From Paenibacillus alvei DSM 29 (lineage in GTDB: Bacteria; Bacillota; Bacilli; Paenibacillales; Paenibacillaceae), in the NCBI RefSeq assembly GCF_000293805.1, contig NZ_AMBZ01000001.1, positions 331,001 to 395,000 on the forward strand: DNA of 64,000 bases, in the 5' to 3' direction. Below, one piece after another: positions 22,701-31,883 of the stretch. The notes beneath the pieces are model-generated. The model was not told the DNA's origin and ran no database searches. It saw only the letters and a list, made by a program, of their open reading frames with translations. The position numbers and the translations under genes are program-made. The stretch's first letter is position 1. Each line of letters starts with the position of its first letter.

Positions 22701-24350
22701 TCAATCCCTCACCAACAAAGCTACCGATTCCACATGTGTCGTCTGCGGGAACATGTCCACCGGCTGTACCTCAACGATGCGGTAGCCACCGCCCGCCAAT
22801 ACTTGCAAATCGCGAGCAAGCGTCGACGGATTGCAGGACACATACACGATGCGCTCAGGGCACATGGCAAGCATTGTTTCGAGCAGCGCAGGATCGCAGC
22901 CCTTGCGCGGCGGGTCGACGACGATGACGTCAGGCGTTACGCCCTGCTCCTTCCAGCGCGGGATAACGTCTTCTGCTGCGCCGACGGCGAATTCCGCATT
23001 CGTCACCCCATTCAACTCGGCATTGCGGCGTGCATCGGCGATCGCTTCCTCGACGATCTCAACACCGAGTACGCGCTTCGCGCGCTGCGCAAGGAACAAC
23101 GAGATTGTCCCGATGCCACAGTACGCATCAATAACGGTCTCGTTCCCTGTCAGACCCGCATACTCGACAGCCTTCTCATACAGCACTTCCGTTTGGACCG
23201 GATTTACTTGGTAGAAGGAGCGAGCAGAGATTTTGAACGCAATATCTCCGATATAATCCGTAATATATTCTGAGCCCCATAATACACGGGTTTTATCTCC
23301 CATAATAACATTCGTGCGCTTTGTATTAATGCTCTGGCAAACGCTCTTCAACTGCGGCAAGGCCTCAGCAAGCTCGGCTACGATCTTCTCCTGATGCGGC
23401 AGCTTGTCCCCATTCGTCACGAAGGTGATCATCAGCTCATTCGTGCGGAACCCGACACGCATCATCACATGACGAAGTAGGCCTGTATGCTGCTCCTCAT
23501 TGTACGGCTCAATGCCATACTTCCGTACAACTTGCTTCACCGCGCGCATCGCGTCGTCATTCATTTCATGCTGGATCAGGCTCGTATCCGTATCGATGAT
23601 CCGATGGCTCGCCTTCGCGAAGTAACCGCCGATCAGTTCGCCTGTACGTTCATTTTTACCGATCGGCATTTGGCTCTTATTCCGATAGCGCCAAGGCTGC
23701 TCCATTCCAATCGTCGGCCATACCTTGATCGGCTGTTCTTGAACCACAGCTGTGACACTTAGGCCGCTCAGGCTCTGTTCTTCGCTAGCCTTATCCGCCG
23801 CCACCGCATTCCCTTGTTCAATATCAGGCTCAGAAGCGTGGGAGGCATCACCAGAAGCGACACCAATTTCATCTCCGGTCTCACCTGTGCCTATCTGCTC
23901 CACTTGAAACTTCCCAATGCGCTCCAGCACGTCGACGACATGCTGCCGCTTCCAGACCAGTTGCTCACTGTACGCCATATGCTGCAACTGACAGCCGCCA
24001 TATACATTCGCCGGATGCTCCAACTCCACACGATGTGGGCTGTCTACAAGGCGCTCCAGCACCTTCGCATATCCGTACTGCTTTTTCACCTTCAGCACAA
24101 GCGCACGCACCTGTTCACCCGGCAATGCCCCTTGTACGAACAGCGTGAAGCCGTCAGCACGGCCCACTCCGTCACCGTCATGCGTCAATCCGATAATATC
24201 CAGTATAACCTCATCGTTTTTCTGTACCGGAGCACTGTGCACGCGTGCATGTGCCGCGCGTCCACCCACCGCTTCCTGTGAACGCGTCGCAGATGCAGAC
24301 TGTCCTCCATTTCGGCGCATTGGCCGCTTGCCTTGCTTGTTTCCTTTCAC
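22701..24350 (-). CDS. rlmCD: 23S rRNA (uracil-C5)-methyltransferase RlmCD
   Basis: A 549-residue RumA-family enzyme. A basic N-terminal tail (about 50 residues) is followed by a TRAM RNA-binding domain (ILDIIGLTHDGDGVGRADGF, VRALVLKVKKQYGYAKVLE), a central domain, and the SAM-dependent fold with VIDAYCGIGTISLFLAQ, IVVDPPRKGCDPALL and the catalytic YVSCNPSTLARDL. It makes m5U in 23S rRNA (U747 and U1939 in Bacillus numbering). Residues about 160-220 form an acidic low-complexity insertion (TGDEIGVASGDASHASEP) absent from the typical family length of about 460. The 3' end is an integration hotspot here: two further copies of its tail lie upstream at 11.92 and 19.27 kb. Confidence 0.93.
   Translation of the reverse strand: MKGNKQGKRPMRRNGGQSASATRSQEAVGGRAAHARVHSAPVQKNDEVILDIIGLTHDGDGVGRADGFTLFVQGALPGEQVRALVLKVKKQYGYAKVLERLVDSPHRVELEHPANVYGGCQLQHMAYSEQLVWKRQHVVDVLERIGKFQVEQIGTGETGDEIGVASGDASHASEPDIEQGNAVAADKASEEQSLSGLSVTAVVQEQPIKVWPTIGMEQPWRYRNKSQMPIGKNERTGELIGGYFAKASHRIIDTDTSLIQHEMNDDAMRAVKQVVRKYGIEPYNEEQHTGLLRHVMMRVGFRTNELMITFVTNGDKLPHQEKIVAELAEALPQLKSVCQSINTKRTNVIMGDKTRVLWGSEYITDYIGDIAFKISARSFYQVNPVQTEVLYEKAVEYAGLTGNETVIDAYCGIGTISLFLAQRAKRVLGVEIVEEAIADARRNAELNGVTNAEFAVGAAEDVIPRWKEQGVTPDVIVVDPPRKGCDPALLETMLAMCPERIVYVSCNPSTLARDLQVLAGGGYRIVEVQPVDMFPQTTHVESVALLVRD
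22725..22741. repeat. rlmCD attachment core, copy C (in the intact gene)
   Basis: CGATTCCACATGTGTCG inside the last codons of rlmCD (TTHVES). It matches copies A and B with two transitions. Confidence 0.65.
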
Positions 24351-24909
24351 CCTAGTTGCCCTCCTGTTATGTGCTCACAAAACCCATCTATTTTGAATGC
24401 TATTCGCATTGCTTGCTGTCATCATATGTTCATGCTCTTTCTTCTGTCGGTAAATCACAACCTAACTACATCTTCCACAACGAACGAAAGCAGTTCAAAA
24501 CGAATCAGAACGAGCAAATCCGCTCCCTACACAGCCTCGATAATGCCAGTCATATTGTACCCTGCTTGCTCCGTATATAGATCATGGCACCATCATACCA
24601 TAATCCACCCGCCAACAAGAAGTGCTCCAGCATTGTCCTGGCTGCATCATCCGTTTCCACACCAAAAAAGATAACCGCAAAGCGCGCTCTCCCCGCACAA
24701 TTGCCATCGCCTCTTGCTTCAACAACAAAACGGCTTGACCCGTGCCCCTTACGGCAGCAAGTCAAGCCGAACATTCCATGCGATAGAGAAATGACATTCT
24801 CAAACCAACACCTTTATCCCTAAGCACAGGTACATGAAAGTAACCGTTATTTACCGAACGTACCTTATGCCTTATGACACAATCACTTCACTTCCATGCT
24901 TACGAACTC
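24351..24909. other. Intergenic region between dagK and rlmCD
   Basis: No convincing gene. It contains the dagK terminator (24728-24766) and, on the minus strand, a possible rlmCD promoter with TATGAT -10 near 24595 and TTCTTG 18 bp upstream. Confidence 0.5.
24728..24766 (-). terminator. Terminator downstream of dagK
   Basis: Minus-strand CGGCTTGAC pairs with GTCAAGCCG, followed by TTTTGTTGTT. Confidence 0.75.
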
Positions 24910-25818
24910 CTACGCATAAGTTGCATCTGGGTTATCTGCAAAAATGCGCAAATGCCCTGGCAGCACCTTGAACGTCGCTGGCAGCAATCCGCCGAATTCA
25001 CCGTCCAAATTGAGCTGCACTGCATCCGGCGATGTAACCGTAACCCGATTCGTTTGCTTGTGAATGACAAGCGGATCATGAATATGCTCTCCCCGAAGAG
25101 CCATACTAGCTACACGAACGAACTCCACAAGATTGCAGCGCTTCAGCATAATGACATCGAAAAGACCATCATCAATCTTCGCCTCGGGCGCCAGCTTCTC
25201 GAAGCCGCCAACCGAGTTCGTATTCGTAATCAAGAACAGCATAAACTCCTCATGATAGACGCCGTGACCCTCCAGCTCTATGCGCAGCTCAGTCGGGCGC
25301 AGACGGGTCATCTTCTCCAGCCCTTTCATATAGTAGGCAAGCTGTCCGATAACCGTCTTCAGCTTGCTGGGCACTTCGTACGTCAGCTCCGTCAAGGAGC
25401 CCCCGCCCGCAATATTGATGAAATACTTCTCGTTCGATTGCCCAAGGTCTATTACGCGAGTCGCCTGACGTGTAATAATTGAGCAGGCATACTCCCAATT
25501 GCGCGGAATGCCGAGCGCACGCGCGAAATCATTCGTCGTTCCGAGCGGAATAATGCCAAGCGGCGGCCGCTCCGGCTTGTCCGCCATTCCGTTGATAACC
25601 TCATTGAGCGTACCATCCCCGCCCGCTGCGATAATCATATCGTACCCGTTATCGATCGCCTCTGCCGCACTTGCTGTTGCGTCCCCTTCGCCTTCCGTCG
25701 CATGCGTCGTTGTCTCGATGCCCGCTGCATCCAGCATCTGCAATATATCCGCCAACCGCTTTCGGCCTTCCTCTCGGCCAGATGTCGGATTATAAATAAG
25801 TCTTGCTCTCTTTACCAT
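24910..25818 (-). CDS. dagK: Diacylglycerol kinase (DgkB type)
   Basis: About 300 residues of the YegS/DAGK catalytic fold. RARLIYNPTSGREEGRK near the start and IIAAGGDGTLNEVINGM (the GGDGT nucleotide motif) near 66 are diagnostic, with LGIIPLGTTNDFARALGIPR next and the DGLFDV and LDGEF motifs toward the C-terminus. The enzyme phosphorylates soluble diacylglycerol released during lipoteichoic acid synthesis back to phosphatidic acid at the cytoplasmic membrane. The frame is open to 25833, but GGGTGAAG favours the ATG at 25818 (MVKRARL). Confidence 0.92.
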   Translation of the reverse strand: MVKRARLIYNPTSGREEGRKRLADILQMLDAAGIETTTHATEGEGDATASAAEAIDNGYDMIIAAGGDGTLNEVINGMADKPERPPLGIIPLGTTNDFARALGIPRNWEYACSIITRQATRVIDLGQSNEKYFINIAGGGSLTELTYEVPSKLKTVIGQLAYYMKGLEKMTRLRPTELRIELEGHGVYHEEFMLFLITNTNSVGGFEKLAPEAKIDDGLFDVIMLKRCNLVEFVRVASMALRGEHIHDPLVIHKQTNRVTVTSPDAVQLNLDGEFGGLLPATFKVLPGHLRIFADNPDATYA

Positions 25819-26024
25819 GAATACTTCACCCATTTACAATCTATTCACGTTCAATCGATTTCACAACCTGCCACCAAAGGCTCAAGTGCAACCCGCCGGC
25901 CGTCATTCGATCCGTTTCTTTCCGTTCAGCATACCTATATCCAAGCAACCTAATATTAAGATTCATACTACCATATCCAGTTCTATTACTTCCATAGCAC
26001 GACCAACTCACAATTAAAATGCTG

Positions 26025-27095
26025 CTAAGATGTACGTGCTTCCATCAGTCTCAGTAGACGAACAGCCTCCTGCTGCAGCCACTTGCTTAAGGCCGGATGA
26101 GGCAGCAGCGCCTCCCCATCGTACAGAACCGATACATCTTTAAACCGCTCTGGAATAACGTGAGAGGTGAAATAGCCCCGACTGAGAAATACCGGAACGA
26201 CTGCTACACGGCGCTCCATGATCCGTTCCTCGAGCGCATCCGCCCCAATACGAAGAGTATCCCTGCCACCAACGAAATCCAGCGGAACGGCAAGCTGCTC
26301 GGCTCTGCCGCCCCATCCCATTTCATTTTGGCTGCTCGTCAATACATGCGATAAGCGCTGTACCGCATCTGCAATATCCTCACAGCAGAGCAGCGCATGC
26401 GAAGCACCTGCACAAGCCCCCCGCTGTACAAGACGGCGCGCCAGCCGCCTCAAACTGGAATGCCAGCGTGAAGTAAAAGGTTCATATCGGCTGCCGTGCG
26501 CCACTAGCAATACTGCATCTGCATGGGGACGTACGCCAAGCCCGCGCAGCCGTGCCTCAATCATGTCTAGAAGGAGTTCCTCCTGACCTTCCGATCGTAC
26601 AAACAAGCCGCTATCGTCACTCAACTGCTCTTCATTCATTTTACGATATGGGGAACTAGCTGTTACTTCTCTCGATGGTTCCGCACAATCCACACAAACA
26701 ACGCCACTATTTATACGATCAATCGAGGCCTCTGCCAACGGAACAACATCCCCACCGTCAAGCGGACGGCCATAATAGACGCAAGCCTGAACTTGGAAAG
26801 GCTCCAAATCTGTCTCACAGAGCGGAGCAGGCTTCACGCCTAATGCATATGCTATCTCATCCGCATGCGTACTACCCGCAGACACGAACAAGGGGATGAC
26901 CCCAATGTGGTTCACCCCTTGCGCTTCCAATGTATCAATGCCATATTGTATATCTCGTCCTGGCACACATTCCAAGTAGGAAGATGCGACGGCAACCCCT
27001 TGAGGCCATTGTGCCTGTGCGATTGCTTCTTCCACCAGTGTAACCCAGGATTCATCTCTTGAACCGTGGCTGATAATAAGCAGTCCCGGCTTCAT
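26025..27095 (-). CDS. CbiX-type sirohydrochlorin chelatase, two-domain
   Basis: A 356-residue protein with two CbiX repeats. The first begins LLIISHGSRDESWVTLVEEA and continues CVPGRDIQYGIDTLEAQG and IPLFVSAGSTHADEI; the second begins VLLVAHGSRYEPFTSRW and ends VVPVFLSRGYFTSHVIPERF. The histidines of the SHGSRD/AHGSR and AGSTHADEI motifs bind the metal and tetrapyrrole. Family members insert cobalt or iron into sirohydrochlorin for cobalamin or siroheme synthesis. No other tetrapyrrole genes are nearby, so metal and pathway are undecided. It starts 4 bp after yerC, indicating co-transcription. Confidence 0.82.
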   Translation of the reverse strand: MKPGLLIISHGSRDESWVTLVEEAIAQAQWPQGVAVASSYLECVPGRDIQYGIDTLEAQGVNHIGVIPLFVSAGSTHADEIAYALGVKPAPLCETDLEPFQVQACVYYGRPLDGGDVVPLAEASIDRINSGVVCVDCAEPSREVTASSPYRKMNEEQLSDDSGLFVRSEGQEELLLDMIEARLRGLGVRPHADAVLLVAHGSRYEPFTSRWHSSLRRLARRLVQRGACAGASHALLCCEDIADAVQRLSHVLTSSQNEMGWGGRAEQLAVPLDFVGGRDTLRIGADALEERIMERRVAVVPVFLSRGYFTSHVIPERFKDVSVLYDGEALLPHPALSKWLQQEAVRLLRLMEARTS

Positions 27096-27099
27096 CAGA

Positions 27100-27390
27100 T
27101 TATTTACCTAAGCGTTCCAATGCCATTTTATAACCATCATTGCCGTAATTCAAACAGCGCTTCACACGCGATATTGTAGCTGTACTTGCTCCGGTCTCCG
27201 CTTCAATCTGATTGTACGTACAGCCTTTGCCCAACATGCGAGCAACTTCCAACCGCTGGGATAAGGATTGAATTTCATTTACCGTGCACAGATCATCAAA
27301 GAAAATATAACACTCTTCCACTGATTTCAGCGTCATAACCGCCTCAAACAGCTGGTCGATCGACTTATCGTTCAATTTTTTCAATTGCAA
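27100..27390 (-). CDS. yerC: YerC/TrpR-like transcriptional regulator
   Basis: A 96-residue all-helical protein of the TrpR-related YerC/YecD family: the central CTVNEIQSLSQRLEVARMLG and the helix-turn-helix GCTYNQIEAETGASTATISR, RVKRCLNYGNDGY are characteristic. It begins at TTG with AGGGGTGG upstream. It is encoded just before the CbiX-like gene. The effector is unknown; in B. subtilis the homologue lies next to pcrB/purD-region genes but has no firm role. Confidence 0.88.
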   Translation of the reverse strand: MQLKKLNDKSIDQLFEAVMTLKSVEECYIFFDDLCTVNEIQSLSQRLEVARMLGKGCTYNQIEAETGASTATISRVKRCLNYGNDGYKMALERLGK

Positions 27391-27672
27391 CCTTATCCAC
27401 CCCTACATCAATGCTTGTTACCATCATTGTACTTCCTTTGTCAGACCTTTTCAAGCGTTACAGTTGTCCTGCGTTAGTGAATTACTGTAAAAATATAGCG
27501 CTTCCATAAAAGATTGGGCGTCCGCCTACGGGCGATCGTCCAATCGAGTTGTTCGCCTATCACATACATTATATTATCCCATATGAATGCAGAAAGCACT
27601 AAACAATATTGATTGAAGCATGTCTATGAATAAGCACACCTGCCATACTTATAAGAAAAAGGTCGTGATGAT

Positions 27673-28212
27673 ATGAATAACCCTCGCCACCACGAGAGGG
27701 CTCCCTTACCATCGCAGTTGATGAACGTGCCGACACTGCCGACGCGGCAAGGAGACAAGGCACATATTCGTAGCTTTAGCCCCGATCCGACTTCATACTC
27801 CCCTTCATTCGCACCGCCATCTCCTATAGAGACTACCGCCATCGTTCCATTTAGTCAGGCAGCAGAATCTCCAATTACCACAGTCGTAACCGAGGCTGCA
27901 GAGGCCAAAAAAAGCGGCTTCTCCATTGGTGACATCAAGCAGGTCATTGATCGAATGGGCGGAATCGATGGCATCGTAGAAACGATGGGCAAGGTACAAA
28001 AAGTCATGAACAGTGTATCTCAGATTGCTCCTGTCGCGAAGCTGCTAATGGGCACACTCCTCCCAGGCAAAAAGAAGGACGAAGAAGAAGAGGAAGAAAT
28101 TGAATATACGCCCAAGCGCAGGCGCCGCCGCAGACGGACGACAGGCAATAACCGAACACCATCCTTCGGTAAGCAGCGCCAACGCACCAACAGGCCACCA
28201 CGCCGTCGATAA
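27673..28212 (+). CDS. Hypothetical protein with Arg-rich C-terminus
   Basis: A 179-residue protein found between core genes and not assigned a function. It has a Pro/Ser-rich N-terminal 60 residues, a central conserved-looking helix region (SIGDIKQVIDRMGGIDGIVE, KVQKVMNSVSQIAPVAKLLM) and a C-terminal tail that switches from acidic (DEEEEEEIE) to strongly basic (RRRRRRRTTG and RPPRRR). The central segment resembles YqfQ/VrrA-like spore-former proteins and some paenibacillus proteins loosely annotated as tyrosine kinases, without any kinase motif. AGGTCGTG precedes the ATG. A convergent terminator follows. Confidence 0.7.
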   Translation: MNNPRHHERAPLPSQLMNVPTLPTRQGDKAHIRSFSPDPTSYSPSFAPPSPIETTAIVPFSQAAESPITTVVTEAAEAKKSGFSIGDIKQVIDRMGGIDGIVETMGKVQKVMNSVSQIAPVAKLLMGTLLPGKKKDEEEEEEIEYTPKRRRRRRRTTGNNRTPSFGKQRQRTNRPPRRR

Positions 28213-28222
28213 TCGAACCAAA

Positions 28223-28259
28223 GCAAAGAGCCGGCTCTCCATTGAGCCGGCTCTTTGTG
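28223..28259. terminator. Bidirectional terminator between 27673 gene and pit
   Basis: CAAAGAGCCGGCTC pairs with GAGCCGGCTCTTTG around a 6-nt loop; it serves both converging genes. Confidence 0.88.
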
Positions 28260-28267
28260 CCTCAATA

Positions 28268-29272
28268 TTAAAAGAACAAATCGACTATTTTGAATACAAT
28301 CATCGCAAGTGCCGCACATATCGGAATCGTAATGAACCAAGTCACTACAATTCGTCCTGCAACGCCCCACTTCACCGCCGAGAAACGCTTGGCGGAGCCT
28401 ACCCCCAAGATCGCGGAGGTAATAGCATGCGTAGTGCTAATAGGCAAATGCGTCAGCGTTGCCGACATAATAACCGAGGCTGCAGACAAGTCTGCGGCAA
28501 AACCGTTAATCGGTTCGATTTTGAAAATCTTCGTTCCCATTGTCTTAATGATCTTCCAGCCGCCTATCGAAGTACCGAGAGCCATTGCAGTTGCAGCGGC
28601 AAGCTTAACCCAGAGCTGCACTTCCATTTCGGTCTGTAATTGTGCAGTGACAAGCGCGAACGTAATAATCCCCATTGCCTTCTGCGCGTCATTCGTACCA
28701 TGTGTGAATGATTGCAGAGCTGCCGTAATAATTTGACAGGTTCGGAACCCTTTATTTACGGTATGTGGACTGTGATTGCCGAAAATCCACTTTAGCAGCG
28801 TCATAACAATATAACCGACAGCGAACGCAATAATTGGCGAAATAATAAGACCGAGGACGATATTTTTAAATCCGCCCAAGTTCAAATAGTCGGAGCCGGC
28901 ACCGATGAACACTGCCCCTGCCAATGCGCCAATAAGCGCATGCGAGGAAGATGACGGAATACCGAACCACCAAGTAACCAAGTTCCATATTATGGCTGAA
29001 ATAAGCGTCGCCATAACGATTTCAAGTCCATTCTCCAGCTTTGCTGGATCGGCAATGCTGCCGCCTATCGTCTTGGCAACCCCTGTAAAGGTCAGCGCCC
29101 CGGCAAAGTTCATCACAGCGGCCATCAAAATGGCAACACGCGGCGGAAGCGCCCTCGTTGACACCGACGTGGCGATCGCATTCGCCGTATCGTGGAAGCC
29201 GTTAATAAAGTCAAAGGCAAGCGCCAAGAAAATAACGACGCCCACGATAATCATCGTAATATCCATATTCAT
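28268..29272 (-). CDS. pit: Low-affinity inorganic phosphate transporter (Pit)
   Basis: A 334-residue PiT-family permease with about ten helices. The family signature GFHDTANAIATSVSTRALPP lies near residue 25 and its duplicate SFTHGTNDAQKAMGIITFAL near 205, both containing the conserved GxxD/NxxN phosphate-site residues. It imports metal-phosphate by ion symport. The DUF47 gene lies 98 bp upstream on the same strand, a standard pairing in which the PhoU-like partner modulates Pit. The RBS before the ATG is poor, and in-frame stops upstream rule out a longer form. Confidence 0.93.
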   Translation of the reverse strand: MNMDITMIIVGVVIFLALAFDFINGFHDTANAIATSVSTRALPPRVAILMAAVMNFAGALTFTGVAKTIGGSIADPAKLENGLEIVMATLISAIIWNLVTWWFGIPSSSSHALIGALAGAVFIGAGSDYLNLGGFKNIVLGLIISPIIAFAVGYIVMTLLKWIFGNHSPHTVNKGFRTCQIITAALQSFTHGTNDAQKAMGIITFALVTAQLQTEMEVQLWVKLAAATAMALGTSIGGWKIIKTMGTKIFKIEPINGFAADLSAASVIMSATLTHLPISTTHAITSAILGVGSAKRFSAVKWGVAGRIVVTWFITIPICAALAMIVFKIVDLFF

Positions 29273-29370
29273 TATCTATGTGATTGCACAGCACTACCCA
29301 TCGTCCGTCCGCGCAATCCCTACCTCCTTCGTACACTAAAGCTAGCTTATTATACGTGATACGACAGTTA

Positions 29371-29982
29371 CTAGGAATTCCGCATAACGATCGATTCAAG
29401 CTGCTTCGCAACATCTTCACAGCTGTCCGTCGTTTCCTCAAGACGCTCGTATACGTCCTTGCGTTTGATCAATTCGATTGGATCCTTTACATCAGCGAAC
29501 AAGGCACGGACACCACGGCGGTAAATATCGTCCGCGGAGTTCTCCAATTCATTGACGCGCACGTTATGCTCGCGGATAGCAAGCAATTTCTTCTGCGACA
29601 ACAAACGAATTGCCTTCTGTATTTCATAAGTACTGCGCTTGATGACATCAGCGAACAGTACGACAATTTCATCACGTTCAATCATTTGGTACATGTCGAA
29701 ACGCGAAGCACTGGCCTCCATCCCATCAAGAACATCGTCAAGCGCTGTCGTAAGCGCCATAATGTCCTCGCGCTCAATCGGCGTAATAAATGTTTTATTG
29801 AGCTCTGTCAAGATCGTATGTACATAGACGTCACATTTACTTTCCAGATCCTTCATTTCTTTCGTAAACGCCAAGACATCCGTCAAATCTTCTACACCTT
29901 GTGCGAACGTTTCTGCCGCTTGAACGAGCGTATCCGCCATGTTTTGCAGCGTTTCGAAAAACACGTCCTTTTTCTTGAACAT
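29371..29982 (-). CDS. DUF47 PhoU-like protein, Pit accessory
   Basis: A 203-residue helical protein of the DUF47 family (TIGR00153 type), with characteristic ETFAQGVEDLTDVLAFTKEM, FITPIEREDIMALTTALDDV and a C-terminal KRKDVYERLEETTDSCED. These proteins resemble PhoU, bind metals and act with PiT transporters encoded next door, as here. AAAGGAG precedes the ATG. It is cytoplasmic and likely peripheral to the membrane. Confidence 0.92.
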   Translation of the reverse strand: MFKKKDVFFETLQNMADTLVQAAETFAQGVEDLTDVLAFTKEMKDLESKCDVYVHTILTELNKTFITPIEREDIMALTTALDDVLDGMEASASRFDMYQMIERDEIVVLFADVIKRSTYEIQKAIRLLSQKKLLAIREHNVRVNELENSADDIYRRGVRALFADVKDPIELIKRKDVYERLEETTDSCEDVAKQLESIVMRNS

Positions 29983-30432
29983 TCCCGAGATCTCCTTTGC
30001 AACAAAAATTGCATGTGATGTAATCTTCTAAACCTTACATATCTTATCATAGGATACCGTGGTTTTGTAAAGAAATCGTAAACCAAACGTGAGCAAATGT
30101 CGAAACTTTAGCCCTATTCATCGCCAGAATTTCTCTCTTATTCGACAATTTTCGTCGTTTTTCATAAAAAGTACGGCAAAATACCGTTCTCACGCCGTTT
30201 TTCGCTCACTATTCAATTTTTCCCATAAAGGAATGTTAGATATGGCATAGACAGGAATGAAACAACATGCTATACCTGACATACGGTATAGTTTCCGCCT
30301 TTTTTTGAAAAGACATACATAAAAACCACATGCAATTCTCCCTGTCTAAAAATAAAAAGACGAAGCGATATAGCCTTCCGGCTGCTGCTTTCGTCTCAGT
30401 TCCTTTACGTTCCGTTTTAATCCGCCGCTCAC
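29983..30432. other. Intergenic region with terminator stems
   Basis: No gene seen. The stems are GACGAAAGC/GCTTCGTC with TTTTT at 30349-30395 (end of the alpha/beta hydrolase gene) and ACGGC/GCCGT with a T run at about 30169-30203; a GCTATACC/GGTATAG stem lies at about 30269-30293. Confidence 0.55.
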
Positions 30433-31263
30433 TTATATGCTCCAATTCGCCCATTCTTCCTGACGCTTCTCCCAGCGCTTCAGCCACTGGAGCGTGCAGG
30501 TGAACAGCTTTTCCCGATGCTTGCCATCCGAGTACGTATGGTCGGCTTGAAACACAATTTCCTTATCGCATTGTCCGTCACTGCGCAGCCAGAATACCTT
30601 CTGGTACAGGAAGCTGTAATCGGCCGGAATCACGTCATCACTCGTACCGTGCACGAGCAGCACATCGCCGTTGAACTTGCGTGCTTCTTGGAGCGGTTGA
30701 TGGACGCCAAGCGCATTAAAATAGGCAGGTGCAAAGGAATACCCCAAATAATCCGCCGAGCCTTGCGTCATTGCTATGTCATATTGCTCACGTCCTACGA
30801 TACGCACAATATCGTTGAATGGGTAAGCAACAGGCGACCAGAGGACAAGCCGCTTAATGCGCTGATCGCGCACCGCCGTCAATATCGCCACAGCCCCGCC
30901 TAAGCTGTGACCAATGAGCGTTACCCGCTGTGGATCAACATCTCCGCATCCAAGCGCATAGTCCAGAATAGATTGCGTTTGGCTGATCATGTCATCCAAT
31001 CCAGTGTGTCCGTAATCGCCCGTGCTCTCTCCACAGCCCGCGAAGTCGAAGCGCACGACGATATGACCTTCGCCTGCAAGCCTGCGCGCCGCATTGACGA
31101 ATAACCGGTCAACCCCAATCCGGCTGCCCACGAAGCCATGACAAATGATTGTCACAGGAGCGCGCCGCTTCACACCGCGCTCATATGGTGCCCGCTCCTC
31201 AGGATAATGAATCGTCGCGGCTAACCGCTCTTCTTGCCATCGTATATCGATATGTCGCTCCAT
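30433..31263 (-). CDS. Alpha/beta hydrolase
   Basis: About 276 residues with the alpha/beta-hydrolase fold: oxyanion-hole region VTIICHGFVGSRIGVDRLF, VVRFDFAGCGESTGDYGHTG, the nucleophile elbow VTLIGHSLGGAVAI (Ser in GHSLG), the Asp in VLLVHGTSDDVIPADYS and the catalytic His in IVFQADHTYSDGKHRE. It resembles cytosolic esterases or acyl-peptidase-like hydrolases (EstD/YitV-type). The frame is open to 31308, but AGGGG favours ATG at 31263 (MERHIDIRW). Stand-alone gene; substrate unknown. Confidence 0.88.
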   Translation of the reverse strand: MERHIDIRWQEERLAATIHYPEERAPYERGVKRRAPVTIICHGFVGSRIGVDRLFVNAARRLAGEGHIVVRFDFAGCGESTGDYGHTGLDDMISQTQSILDYALGCGDVDPQRVTLIGHSLGGAVAILTAVRDQRIKRLVLWSPVAYPFNDIVRIVGREQYDIAMTQGSADYLGYSFAPAYFNALGVHQPLQEARKFNGDVLLVHGTSDDVIPADYSFLYQKVFWLRSDGQCDKEIVFQADHTYSDGKHREKLFTCTLQWLKRWEKRQEEWANWSI

Positions 31264-31403
31264 CAATAATCCCCTGCCTTCCGCCGCTCTCAGGTACGGG
31301 CAACGCACCTGGATTCATTTATTTCATATAATTCCGATTAATATACTGTGTTTTATCAAAGTGTACTCCCTCTGTTCCCACTCTGTCAAGAGAATAAGAC
31401 AAG

Positions 31404-31442
31404 AAAAAACCGCAATACCGATGTTCCGGCATTACGGTTTTC
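31404..31442. terminator. Terminator downstream of the 31570 gene
   Basis: AAAACCGCAATACCG pairs imperfectly with CGGCATTACGGTTTT, with an A/T run on each side. Confidence 0.7.
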
Positions 31443-31569
31443 AACTGCAAGCGCTCCTTATTATCCATTTCCAAGGAGCTGCCCACTTCTTCATCCAATT
31501 AACAGCATGTAAGCTTACCTGCAATCCGTTCCAGAACTGGAAAAGCTCATCCCAGTCATTTTCTCCGCA

Positions 31570-31815
31570 TCAATCATACAGGCCGTACAAACGCTGCATC
31601 ATCTGATGCGTTTCAAGCGTTCCTTCTGTCATCCCCGCATGCATGTGTCCTGCGGCAAGACCATAATCGTCTGTGTCTTCGGATTCATCCGGCGAGGATG
31701 CGCGATTAGCGGTATATGCTTGTTTAATTGCAGATGCTTCCTCAGGACCTCGCGATTGTTCTTGATTCAAATAAAGCTTCGTAAGTCCTTGTTCCGATCC
31801 GCGATTCTCTTCCAT
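31570..31815 (-). CDS. Small acidic hypothetical protein (81 aa)
   Basis: About 81 residues from ATG at 31815, chosen because AGGAGG lies nine bases upstream (the open frame extends to 31875). The product is hydrophilic and acidic (PDESEDTDDYGLAAGHMHAG) with a short amphipathic C-terminal helix (LETHQMMQRLYGLYD). No family recognised. It starts 69 bp after the TetR gene stop and may belong to the same transcript. Confidence 0.55.
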   Translation of the reverse strand: MEENRGSEQGLTKLYLNQEQSRGPEEASAIKQAYTANRASSPDESEDTDDYGLAAGHMHAGMTEGTLETHQMMQRLYGLYD

Positions 31816-31883
31816 CCTTGTCACCCTCCTGCCGTATGTAATGATTGGAGCATACGACATTATTATGGGGCGCAAGGTTAATT

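Noticed and set aside
22734..24396. Several plus-strand frames of 60-180 codons over rlmCD
   Set aside because: They are antisense shadows of a well-supported methyltransferase gene in GC-richer sequence; the same applies to the many plus-strand frames over the purine operon.
24550..24774. 74-codon minus-strand frame between dagK and rlmCD
   Set aside because: It starts inside the dagK terminator hairpin, has no RBS and ends across the likely rlmCD promoter.
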